Source of the DNA: Bradyrhizobium sp. dw_78
GTDB taxonomy: Bacteria; Pseudomonadota; Alphaproteobacteria; Rhizobiales; Xanthobacteraceae
Assembly (NCBI RefSeq): GCF_018449525.1
Contig: NZ_JAAVUS010000002.1
Coordinates: 186,001 to 250,000 of the forward strand
Direction of reading: 5' to 3'
Length of the DNA stretch: 64,000 nt
Each line of letters opens with the position of its first letter. Position 1 is the stretch's first letter. Below the pieces are notes generated by a model, which ran no database searches, was not told where the DNA came from, and worked only from the letters and a program-made list of their open reading frames with translations. The position numbers and the translations under genes are program-made. Shown here piece after piece: positions 37,719 to 45,034 of the stretch.

Positions 37719-38684
37719 ATGACCGTATCTCCATTGTTTCCGGGCTTCGACGGCCTGATGACGCTTTCCCGGCGGGAGGGCGTCGATATCCGTCCGACCC
37801 TGCTCAGGGTGCTGACCGATCTCTACGTTCAGGCCCCCTCGCACAGCGAAGAAGAGGCACGACAATTCATCGAACTGACCTCACGCCTGATCGACCAGGT
37901 CGATGATGCGACGCGCGCGGCCGTGCGCGCCCGACTTGCGATCTATCCGGGCACGCCGCCCCAGATCATGAACAAGCTCGGATTGACACCGGCCGGTCAC
38001 GATCCGCGCGCGCCGGCCGCCTTCGGGAGTCCGGCACAGCCACAGGCCGAGCCGCCGGGCGAAGCACCGTTGCGGATCATGTCGCATCTGTCGATGCAGC
38101 CGCAGGACGCCGCCGAGATCAGCGAGATGTTTTTCGGCACCGGCCCCGGCGAGCGCGCGTTGATCCTGCACGATCTTCCGCAGACGCCGCTCAAGGCGTC
38201 AGCGCGGATCCCCGCCCATCGCGCGGCGCAGGCGGTCGAAACGCTGGAGATGGCGGCGTTCGCCGCCGATATCGAGAACTTCACGCTGGAGCTCCGCGAA
38301 GCCCTGATCCTGCCGGCGCAGATGGCCGAGCAGGTGGTCAACGATCCCGGCGGCGAACCGCTGGCCTGCGCGTGCAAGGCGCTGGATATGCCAAGCGTGG
38401 TCTTTCAGCGCGTGCTGCTGTTCCTCAAGCCCGAAGTCGGCTGTTCGGTAAACACCGTCTACCGGCTGTCGCGCCTGTACGACCGGTTGAGCGAACGGTC
38501 CGCGCTGATCATGCTGGCGGCGTGGCGCGGCTCAGCGATGGTGGCAACCCGCGCCAAATACCAGCCCGCGCTCTACGACGACGAACGCCATCGCGTTCGC
38601 ACCGCGCCGGGCCAGGCGCGCCCGTCGCAACAACCCGGTGCCGGGGTCGTTGTGCTCAACGGCTGGAAAAACCCCGGACGTTAG
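37719..38684 (+). CDS. DUF2336-domain protein
   Basis: This 321-residue cytoplasmic protein has a DUF2336-type helical repeat region (about 15-290), an alphaproteobacterial family of unknown function. ATG 37719 is used; a TTG five codons earlier is less likely. The C-terminal 30 residues are basic and Gln/Pro-rich. The promoter region has an exact CtrA box. The stop codon TAG is the first three bases of a dispersed repeat copy, so the last residues of the protein may have been set by that insertion. Confidence 0.85.
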   Translation: MTVSPLFPGFDGLMTLSRREGVDIRPTLLRVLTDLYVQAPSHSEEEARQFIELTSRLIDQVDDATRAAVRARLAIYPGTPPQIMNKLGLTPAGHDPRAPAAFGSPAQPQAEPPGEAPLRIMSHLSMQPQDAAEISEMFFGTGPGERALILHDLPQTPLKASARIPAHRAAQAVETLEMAAFAADIENFTLELREALILPAQMAEQVVNDPGGEPLACACKALDMPSVVFQRVLLFLKPEVGCSVNTVYRLSRLYDRLSERSALIMLAAWRGSAMVATRAKYQPALYDDERHRVRTAPGQARPSQQPGAGVVVLNGWKNPGR

Positions 38685-38769
38685 AGCCTTATCGGTTCCG
38701 ATTGAATCGGAACCGGGCTTACCTCTTTTGTCACGCGAACCGAAATCTACTTCGCTCGAAAACGCTATG
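38682..38769 (+). repeat. Dispersed ~100-bp repeat, copy E
   Basis: TAGAGCCTTATCGGTTCCGA and GAATCGGAACCG form the inverted-repeat half. A shortened right half then reads GTCACGCGAACCGAAATCTA and CTTCGCTCGAAAACGCTATG. The compensating changes in both arms (TTCCGA/TCGGAA here against TTCTGA/TCAGAA in copy C) suggest that the stem is maintained. It fills the gap between DUF2336 and the convergent DUF1491 gene. Confidence 0.88.
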
Positions 38770-38779
38770 GAATATCTCG

Positions 38780-39124
38780 CTAAGCCTTTGCGAGATCGAG
38801 AAAATGCCGCCCTGCGCGATCCTCGGTCTCAACGATCCAGACATCCGGGTCGAACCGGATTTCCTTGGCGAGACGTTCCTCGACGGAAGCTTCCGGGACC
38901 GGCTGCGGTGATGTCGGTGTGAAGATCCGTTCCGACGGGCGGCTTTCGTCGTAGGCGGTTTGCGGTGCCGGCGCGTACAGCATCGCATTGCCGTCGAGCA
39001 GCGCGACCTTGACGAACACCGCACCCGCCTCTTCCGCACCGCGCTTGCGCACCGCGCCGAAGATTCCCTCGGTCTGGCAGCGGCGCAGATAGGCCGCGAC
39101 CCATATGGCGGATTTCAATCTCAT
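38780..39124 (-). CDS. DUF1491-family protein
   Basis: This 114-residue cytoplasmic protein resembles the DUF1491 family (RLKSAIWVAAYLRRCQTEG at the start, then RGAEEAGAVFVKVALLDG). Its function is unknown. It ends 10 bp from repeat copy E and follows the peptidoglycan-binding gene across a gap that contains an inverted repeat copy (F). It is on the same strand as the PAS kinase and may be distal in that operon. Confidence 0.78.
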   Translation of the reverse strand: MRLKSAIWVAAYLRRCQTEGIFGAVRKRGAEEAGAVFVKVALLDGNAMLYAPAPQTAYDESRPSERIFTPTSPQPVPEASVEERLAKEIRFDPDVWIVETEDRAGRHFLDLAKA

Positions 39125-39160
39125 GAAAACGACGATAGGCCAGCGCCGGAATCGAGGCTA

Positions 39161-39233
39161 CAGCGTTTTCGAGCGAAAACTTGTCCCGGACTCGGGTCGC
39201 GGTGTGGATTCCGGTTCGCGTGAAGAAAACGCG
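39161..39233 (-). repeat. Dispersed repeat, copy F (inverted, variant)
   Basis: Read on the minus strand it has the GCGTTTTCTTCACGCGAACC block, then GGAATCCAC, an interval of about 30 bp that differs from the other copies, and TTTTCGCTCGAAAACGCTG. It is the only copy in this orientation and lies between DUF1491 and the peptidoglycan-binding gene. Confidence 0.75.
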
Positions 39234-39246
39234 CCAAGGCAAAGGG

Positions 39247-39993
39247 CTAGTGCCCCTCCTCGATCGGCCGGCCGGTCATCGCAGAAAGCTCGCGCACCAG
39301 TCGCTCGGAAACCTGCCCGTTCGCAGGAATCCGGCGCTCGCGCTCGAATTTCACGATCGCTGCCTGGGTGTCCGAACCGATCAGCCCGGTCGGCTTCAAC
39401 TGGCCGTAGCCGAACTCGGTGAGCATGCGCTGCACCGCCGCCACCCGGCGCGAACCGCCCGGACTGAGGCTATCGCCATGGGAGACCGGAATCAGCGCCG
39501 GCGGCCGCGGGACGGCCGGAGCCGTGGCCGACGTTGACCCCGTCGTCACCTTGACCAGATTGGCCAGCGGATCCGGTGCTTTCGGATCCGGCGCCTTCAC
39601 CTCCGGAACCTTCACGTCCGGAGCCTTCAAATCCAGCGCTTTCACTTCTGCCTTCATGTCCGAGGATTTGAGCTCGGCAGGTCTTGGTTCCGGCAGGGCG
39701 GCTTCCGCCGGACGCGGACGCGGCAACGGGCTGACCGACGACAGAGACGCCGGCGGCATCACCACGACCGAGCCGAACATCGGCGACGGATGAGGCCCGG
39801 CCTGAAGGAACAACGCATTGGTGACAATGGCCGTGACCGCGGTAAAGGCGAGCGCCCCCGCGACCATGTCTTTCGGGCTGTGGAGCAGGATACGCATCGC
39901 AAGGCCGCGCTCGGCTTCCGCAGCAACCGCAACCGCCTTGGCGCTACGGCGACGGCGACGCGGTTTCTCGTCATCAACAATGCGTCTAGGCAC
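39247..39993 (-). CDS. Peptidoglycan-binding-domain protein with Pro/Lys-rich linker
   Basis: This 248-residue protein has a basic cytoplasmic N terminus (RRIVDDEKPRRRRRSAK) and one membrane segment (about 45-66). A long low-complexity periplasmic linker (about 75-175) contains KAPD/KVPE-type repeats. A C-terminal PG_binding_1 domain follows (about 180-240; AAVQRMLTEFGYGQLKPTG). It starts 8 bp inside the upstream kinase gene, so the two are translationally coupled. The pairing of a cell-cycle-type kinase with a wall-binding protein is suggestive of a division or polarity role (inference). Confidence 0.88.
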   Translation of the reverse strand: MPRRIVDDEKPRRRRRSAKAVAVAAEAERGLAMRILLHSPKDMVAGALAFTAVTAIVTNALFLQAGPHPSPMFGSVVVMPPASLSSVSPLPRPRPAEAALPEPRPAELKSSDMKAEVKALDLKAPDVKVPEVKAPDPKAPDPLANLVKVTTGSTSATAPAVPRPPALIPVSHGDSLSPGGSRRVAAVQRMLTEFGYGQLKPTGLIGSDTQAAIVKFERERRIPANGQVSERLVRELSAMTGRPIEEGH

Positions 39994-41821
39994 TTTTCTT
40001 CACCTGAAAAGGTTGATCGGGCTGCACCGGCCGCAACGCCGGCGTCAGCGTCGCGATATTGCTCGACGGCAGCGGTTCCGGCCCCGTAAACACCAGCGGC
40101 AACGCAACGGTAACGGTCGTGCCTTCGTCGATCTTGCTCTGCACGGTTATCTCGCCGGCATGCAACCCGACAAGGCTCTTGACGATCGAAAGTCCGAGAC
40201 CGGTGCCCTCGTGGCGTCGCTGATAGGTCTTGCCCGCCTGGAAGAACGGACTGCCGATCCGCTTGAGGTCGTCGTCGGCGATGCCGACGCCGGTGTCGCT
40301 GACGCGAAGCACCAGCCGCGCTCCCTCCACGGCGGCCGAAACGGTCACCTTGCCGCCGCGCTCGGTGAATTTGATGGCGTTGGAAACGAGGTTCAAGACG
40401 ATCTGCTTGAACGCACGCGGATCGCCGGTCATGTCGGGCAAGTCCTCGGGCGCCCGGGTCGCGAGATCGATGCCGTTTTCGCGCGCCTTGAGCGCCAGCA
40501 AGTTGCAACAATTCAACAGCGCAGGGCGCGGAGCGAACGGTTCCGGCGAGATATCGAAACTCCCGGATTGCATCTTGGACATGTCGAGAATGCCATTGAC
40601 CACCGACAGCAGATGCTGGCCGGAATCATTGATCAGTCGCGCATATTCCTTGCGGCGCGCCGCATCCAGCATCAGCGCGTCTTCCTGAACGATCATTTCG
40701 GAGAAGCCGATGATGGCATTGAGCGGCGTGCGCAACTCATGGCTCATGGTGGCGAGGAAACGGCTCTTCGACGCGTCCGCCTGCTCGGCAGCGGAACGCG
40801 CCTGATCGAGCGCCTGTTCCTGGACCTTGCGATCGGTGACATCGCGCATCACGGCGACCACTTCGGCCTCGGGCAAAGCCATTGCGCCAGCCGCCGGCTC
40901 AAGCGGCCGGCAGCGCATTTCCACCCAGATGAAATCAGCCGAATGGTTTGAATCCCGCTCGCCGCGTGCCGCATCCCGCCTGAGACGAAACTCGACGCTG
41001 CGCCCCTCGCCGCCACGCGCGGCATCCGAAAGCGCGGTGAGATAGGCCGGCCGGTCAGCGACATGGACGCGATCGAACAGCCCGTGCCCCAGCAGACCCG
41101 GCGCCGGTGTTCCCAACATCGCCTCCGCCGCTGGCGAAATGAATTCAACCGCGCCGTTGCGGCGATGGCGTGAAATCACGTCGCTCATGTTCCGCGCCAG
41201 CAGCCGGTATCGATCCTCCTCGACAGAGAGTAGCGAGACGCTGGTGCGCGCCAGCGACTCCGCGCCGAACGCGAGACCCGTGGCATAAAGCGTCGCCGAT
41301 GCGACGCCGAACGCCATGCAGATTCCGCGCAAATCCGGGCTCAAATCTGGCGGCAACATCGCGAGATGTCCAACAACGATCAACACGCCCGCGCAGGCGA
41401 GCGCCAGCCCGGACGCGAACGCGACCACGCGGCGCGATGCCGACAGCGCGGCTTCCAGGGGAACCACGACAAGCCAGATCGCGGCAAACGACTCGATGCC
41501 GCCGGTGCTTACCGCGATGGTCATGATGAGGCCCGCCAGCGCCAGCGAGGACAGCACATACGCGCCTTCATAGCGGCCGGTGCGCGACAGGAACCACGAC
41601 AGCAGGATCGGCGCGATCAGCCAGGCGAATGCCGCGACCTCGAGCGCGCTGGGCGCGCCACGCATCGCGAGAAAGACCGGGAACGCGGCAAAAGCGGCGA
41701 GGCTTCCGAGCAGACGCGGCGCGATGAACGCACGGTGGCGCGCGCGCGTCAGGACATCATAGCGCGCCGAGGGGTGCAGCAGCGCATCGAGACAGTCGCG
41801 GATGATATTCAAAACAATCAC
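39986..41821 (-). CDS. Membrane PAS histidine kinase of the PdhS (DivJ/PleC) type
   Basis: This 611-residue kinase has an N-terminal membrane module of about six helices (about 35-195), a PAS domain (about 205-335), HisKA with MSHELRTPLNAIIGFSEM, and an ATPase domain (NLVSNAIKFT, DTGVGIAD, GTGLGLSIVKSL). All catalytic boxes are intact. The multi-helix membrane module plus PAS and PdhS-type H-box is the layout of Caulobacter DivJ, so a role in DivK phosphorylation is plausible but unproven. It overlaps the peptidoglycan-binding gene. A CtrA-like site lies about 85 bp upstream. Confidence 0.9.
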   Translation of the reverse strand: MIVLNIIRDCLDALLHPSARYDVLTRARHRAFIAPRLLGSLAAFAAFPVFLAMRGAPSALEVAAFAWLIAPILLSWFLSRTGRYEGAYVLSSLALAGLIMTIAVSTGGIESFAAIWLVVVPLEAALSASRRVVAFASGLALACAGVLIVVGHLAMLPPDLSPDLRGICMAFGVASATLYATGLAFGAESLARTSVSLLSVEEDRYRLLARNMSDVISRHRRNGAVEFISPAAEAMLGTPAPGLLGHGLFDRVHVADRPAYLTALSDAARGGEGRSVEFRLRRDAARGERDSNHSADFIWVEMRCRPLEPAAGAMALPEAEVVAVMRDVTDRKVQEQALDQARSAAEQADASKSRFLATMSHELRTPLNAIIGFSEMIVQEDALMLDAARRKEYARLINDSGQHLLSVVNGILDMSKMQSGSFDISPEPFAPRPALLNCCNLLALKARENGIDLATRAPEDLPDMTGDPRAFKQIVLNLVSNAIKFTERGGKVTVSAAVEGARLVLRVSDTGVGIADDDLKRIGSPFFQAGKTYQRRHEGTGLGLSIVKSLVGLHAGEITVQSKIDEGTTVTVALPLVFTGPEPLPSSNIATLTPALRPVQPDQPFQVKKSA

Positions 41822-42252
41822 GGTTCTTGCGCTTCGGCTTGCTCATCAAAAAGACGCGCCGGAACGCCCCCTTTGTATCGTTGCGCCACCGTGTCAGAGC
41901 GACATTAAGCGAAAGCTAAGGTGGAGCGGGACACAGCCGATGCCGATGTCTTCGCGGCGTTTTCGCACACCCTTCGGCGCTTCATTCGATCCGGATGGTG
42001 AACGCCCGGTTTCCGGGACGGCCGGGTTTATGGTTTCGAAATGGTGGATATGCCGGGCATCGTCCTTATTACCGCGAAGGCCGGCATCAATCGAAAATTT
42101 ACACCGAATCAAATCAGCCGGGTTTTTCGCGGATTTCCGGCCAATCTAAGTTCAATGCAAACATTTGCGATTTATCGACGGCTGTCAGTTGAAAGACCGG
42201 TCGCGGGAAATCGACCGCAACAGGATCAAAAAGAAACGGCTAGGGTCGCGAG
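41822..42252. other. Divergent regulatory gap between the PdhS kinase and DUF5330
   Basis: This 431-bp stretch has no credible coding frame. It holds the CtrA-like site at 41905-41919 and GC-rich dyads around 42000-42060. The stretch 42095-42180 is AT-rich and probably carries the promoter of the DUF5330 gene. Confidence 0.6.
41905..41919 (+). promoter_or_regulatory. CtrA-box-like site upstream of the PdhS kinase
   Basis: TTAA-GCGAAAG-CTAAG has the same one-mismatch form as the site upstream of the diguanylate cyclase. It is 84 bp before the kinase start. The prediction rests on the motif alone. Confidence 0.35.
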
Positions 42253-42645
42253 ATGTTTTTTCTGCTCCGCATGGCGTTCTGGCTCGGGCTGGTGCTCGTA
42301 CTGCTGCCAAGAGAGAAAACACCTGAATCGGAAAAGCTGCCGCAGATCGGCACGTCGGAAGCCGTGCATGCTGCGACCGCAGCGGTGTCGGATATGAGTC
42401 AATTCTGCAAGCGGCAGCCGGCGGCCTGCGAAGTCGGCGGACAGGCCGCGACCGTGATCGGACAACGCGCCGAGGATGGCGCACGCAAGCTGTACCGGAT
42501 CATCGCCGACAAGCGTGCGTCCGATCGCACCGATTCGATTGGCGGCCTCGACAGTAACAATCCCACGCTCGCCAACACCACGTCGCGCGACACCTTGACG
42601 ACCGACGATCTGGCTGCGGAATGGAAATTGCCAACGGTCCCGTGA
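42253..42645 (+). CDS. DUF5330-family protein
   Basis: This 130-residue protein has an N-terminal membrane segment (MFFLLRMAFWLGLVLVLLP) and a soluble remainder with a conserved-looking SQFCKRQPAACEVGG pair of cysteines near residues 52-59. It matches the DUF5330 family known from Rhizobiales; its function is unknown. The two cysteines, seven residues apart in a probably periplasmic region, could form a disulfide (inference). It precedes sufE by 97 bp on the same strand. Confidence 0.8.
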   Translation: MFFLLRMAFWLGLVLVLLPREKTPESEKLPQIGTSEAVHAATAAVSDMSQFCKRQPAACEVGGQAATVIGQRAEDGARKLYRIIADKRASDRTDSIGGLDSNNPTLANTTSRDTLTTDDLAAEWKLPTVP

Positions 42646-42742
42646 CCTGGAAGCGGTTCCGCCAGCGTTTTTCATCCGGCGATATCGCTTTCGACCGGCC
42701 GCGATCCTATGTAAGGATGTACAGGATTGGGCACGGAACACG

Positions 42743-43171
42743 ATGACGATCGACGAAATCAGGGACAATTTCGCACTGCTCGACGATTGGGACGACCGCT
42801 ACCGGTATGTCATCGAACTCGGCCGCATGCTCGATCCGATGCCTGAGGCTGAGCATTCCACCGCCAACAAGGTCCAGGGATGCGCCAGCCAGGTCTGGCT
42901 CTCCAGGCAGGTCGACCGCGGCGACGCCGGCAAAACCAGGCTGAAATATCTCGGCGACAGCGACGCCCATATCGTGCGCGGGCTGATCGCGATCCTGCTG
43001 TCGCTCTATTCCGGCCGCACACCGGAACAGATTCTTGCCACCGACGCGATTTCCGTGTTCGACGAATTCGGGTTTCGCGATCACCTGACGCCGCAGCGCT
43101 CGAACGGCCTGCGCGCCATGGTCGAACGCATCCGCTCCGACGCGCGCGAGGCGCTTGCCGGCGCCGCCTGA
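42743..43171 (+). CDS. sufE: SufE-family cysteine desulfuration protein
   Basis: This 142-residue protein accepts sulfur from the desulfurase SufS for Fe-S cluster assembly. The persulfide-carrying Cys47 lies in NKVQGCASQVWL, the family motif, after the helical N terminus EIRDNFALLDDWDDRYRYVI. Length is typical. No other suf genes are in the window. It converges with mucR, with stops 32 bp apart. Confidence 0.94.
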   Translation: MTIDEIRDNFALLDDWDDRYRYVIELGRMLDPMPEAEHSTANKVQGCASQVWLSRQVDRGDAGKTRLKYLGDSDAHIVRGLIAILLSLYSGRTPEQILATDAISVFDEFGFRDHLTPQRSNGLRAMVERIRSDAREALAGAA

Positions 43172-43203
43172 ACGCCGCTCCCAACCGCTCTAGAAAATAC
43201 CGG

Positions 43204-43617
43204 CTATTTGCGCCGCGGCCGTTGCTGGCCCAGGCCCATTTTCTTGGCGAGCTGCGACCGCGCCACGGCATAATTCGGCGCGACCATCGGATAGTCGGCC
43301 GGAAGGCCCCATTTGTCGCGGTATTGCTCCGGCGTCATATTGTACTGCGTGCGCAAATGGCGCTTCAGCGATTTGAAGCGCTTACCATCCTCCAGGCACA
43401 CCAGATAGTCGGGAGCGATCGACTTCTTGACGGATATCGCGGGCTTGGCCGGTTCCTGCGGCGCTTCGATCCGGCCCGTCGAGACCCGCTGCAGCGCGGC
43501 GTGGATCTGGCTGATGAGGGCTGGAATTTCGGAAGCCGGCGTCGGGTTATTGCTCAAATAGGCCGAGACGATATTCGCGGTCAGGTCGATGAAACTTTTG
43601 CCAGCGGCGTCGGTCAT
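43204..43617 (-). CDS. MucR/Ros-family transcriptional regulator with incomplete zinc ligands
   Basis: This 137-residue MucR-type protein has an N-terminal oligomerisation region (about 8-50, DLTANIVSAYLSNN) and a DNA-binding domain (about 68-125). In Ros the zinc is bound by Cys-x2-Cys-x9-His-x4-His. Here the aligned positions are Cys74, Asp77, His87 and Tyr92 (CLEDGKRFKSLKRHLRTQY), so one Cys and one His are replaced. Some Mesorhizobium relatives are known to fold with altered or no zinc ligands. MucR proteins silence AT-rich promoters and control exopolysaccharide and motility genes. I give no symbol because rhizobia carry several paralogues. Confidence 0.92.
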   Translation of the reverse strand: MTDAAGKSFIDLTANIVSAYLSNNPTPASEIPALISQIHAALQRVSTGRIEAPQEPAKPAISVKKSIAPDYLVCLEDGKRFKSLKRHLRTQYNMTPEQYRDKWGLPADYPMVAPNYAVARSQLAKKMGLGQQRPRRK

Positions 43618-43780
43618 GGCATGAACCTTTCGACGATCTTATGCACAAGGCGGAATCCGCGATCGAGCAGTATTCCGCAGCGCCGGCTCGCCTGTGGAAT
43701 CGTCGATTACTTGTCGAATATGAGCGAATTGCTGTTCGACTTACAAGAACAACAATGTTTTATTTTTGAGGCAATCTCGG

Positions 43781-43812
43781 CAGAAGTAGACTTTCTCGAC
43801 AGAAGTAGACTT
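43781..43812. repeat. 13-bp direct repeat upstream of mucR
   Basis: CAGAAGTAGACTT occurs at 43781-43793 and 43800-43812, a 19-bp period. It lies about 165 bp upstream of the mucR start and just past the stop of the next gene. AT-rich sequence of the kind MucR proteins favour follows toward mucR (43720-43775). Confidence 0.7.
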
Positions 43813-43829
43813 GGGCCCCAACCCGGGCC

Positions 43830-44705
43830 TCAAGAGCGCTGGTCGAGATGTGCGCGCAGTTCGTCGATCGAGGCGAACCGCATCATGCCCTCGGGCATCT
43901 GCGCCTCGATCGAGCCATCGGAATATAGCGAGTAGGCCATTCCCTCGACCACACCCGATTTGAGAACCGTCACCGCCGGCTGATCCTCGTCATGCGCAGC
44001 GGGCGGCTCGTGATCCGATCCGGCCGAACCGGGATCCGGCTCAGCAAAGGTCGACGGCGTGCGGCCGCTGCGCCGCTGCGTTGGCAGGTCAGGGCCCCGC
44101 GCACGTTCCGGTTGCGGCCAGGCGTCTTCGAACGTCGCGGGTGGCGCCTCGCCCGATTTGCCGGACGGCGGCGCAGGATGCGGATCAAGCGGAGAGAGAT
44201 CGGTCACCCGTGTCTCGGCATGACCGCCTTTTTTCCGCGACGTCGACGAAAACATCAGATCGCGCCGCTGCCTGGCGGCAGAAGCGGTCTCGGCGGCCGC
44301 AGGCGGCGCCTCGTTACGGGTCCGCTCGCGCGCCGTGGTTTCCTGATGCCAGGGCGGCGGAAACGGCGTGCCCGGGTCCGTCATGCTCGGATTGACCGCG
44401 CCCGGTTGATCGCGGCCGCCCGGAAAGCTGGTGTTTTCGGCGAATTGATCGCGTGGCGTGGCGCTCGCGGCCGAAGACATCTGCGCTGCGGCAACCGCAT
44501 CGGAGCCGAGCCGCCGCGCGATCCCCTGCAATTCCCGAACGACCGCCGAGAGACCGAGCGTGACCATGCCCGTGCAAGCCGAAACCACACCGGCGAGAAT
44601 CAGGGTATTGCCGAAACTGAACTCCTTGACCGGAATTCCGAGGACGATCCCCAGCGCGCCAGCCAATAAGAAGGCAATCCCGGCGATCAACAGCACAATT
44701 ATCAT
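43830..44705 (-). CDS. Membrane protein with long Pro-rich tail and conserved C-terminal motif
   Basis: This 291-residue protein begins with two membrane helices (about 2-22 and 30-55). A long disordered Pro/Ala/Arg-rich region follows (about 75-235), and then a compact C-terminal segment (VLKSGVVEGMAYSLYSDGSI, then MRFASIDELRAHLDQ). The C-terminal motif is one I associate with Bradyrhizobium hypothetical proteins; its function is unknown. ATG 44705 is preferred over a GTG 14 codons upstream, because a GGCGGGAAA site precedes it and it begins the first helix. It is divergent from the glycosyltransferase gene. Confidence 0.8.
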   Translation of the reverse strand: MIIVLLIAGIAFLLAGALGIVLGIPVKEFSFGNTLILAGVVSACTGMVTLGLSAVVRELQGIARRLGSDAVAAAQMSSAASATPRDQFAENTSFPGGRDQPGAVNPSMTDPGTPFPPPWHQETTARERTRNEAPPAAAETASAARQRRDLMFSSTSRKKGGHAETRVTDLSPLDPHPAPPSGKSGEAPPATFEDAWPQPERARGPDLPTQRRSGRTPSTFAEPDPGSAGSDHEPPAAHDEDQPAVTVLKSGVVEGMAYSLYSDGSIEAQMPEGMMRFASIDELRAHLDQRS

Positions 44706-45034
44706 CAAAATTTCCCGCCGCGCCGAAGCGCGCGCTACCACTGCCACGATACCGTCATATTGTGAGCCCCACCAATCGGCAATTGCAGCCGAAGTTCCTT
44801 CCGCAGGACCGTCTACACAAATTCAGGGGTGGCTAAGTTACAGTCTAACCGATAATTTTTCGTCTGCACGGCTTCGAAACGAAAATTTAACCTACCCATT
44901 GCTGCGATGCAACATAGGCAATTACGCCACAATTCTCAATTATCGGGAAACCGAACTGCGCTATATGGACGCCGGGGAATGAGGCCCAAAAGCGCCACCG
45001 CTTGGGTCTCGGGGACACTGGATCGCCAATAGCC
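44706..45034. other. Divergent AT-rich gap before the membrane glycosyltransferase
   Basis: This 329-bp stretch is clearly AT-rich at 44810-44960 against the surrounding GC-rich sequence. It holds no gene that I can support and probably carries promoters for both flanking genes. I see no specific operator. Confidence 0.6.
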
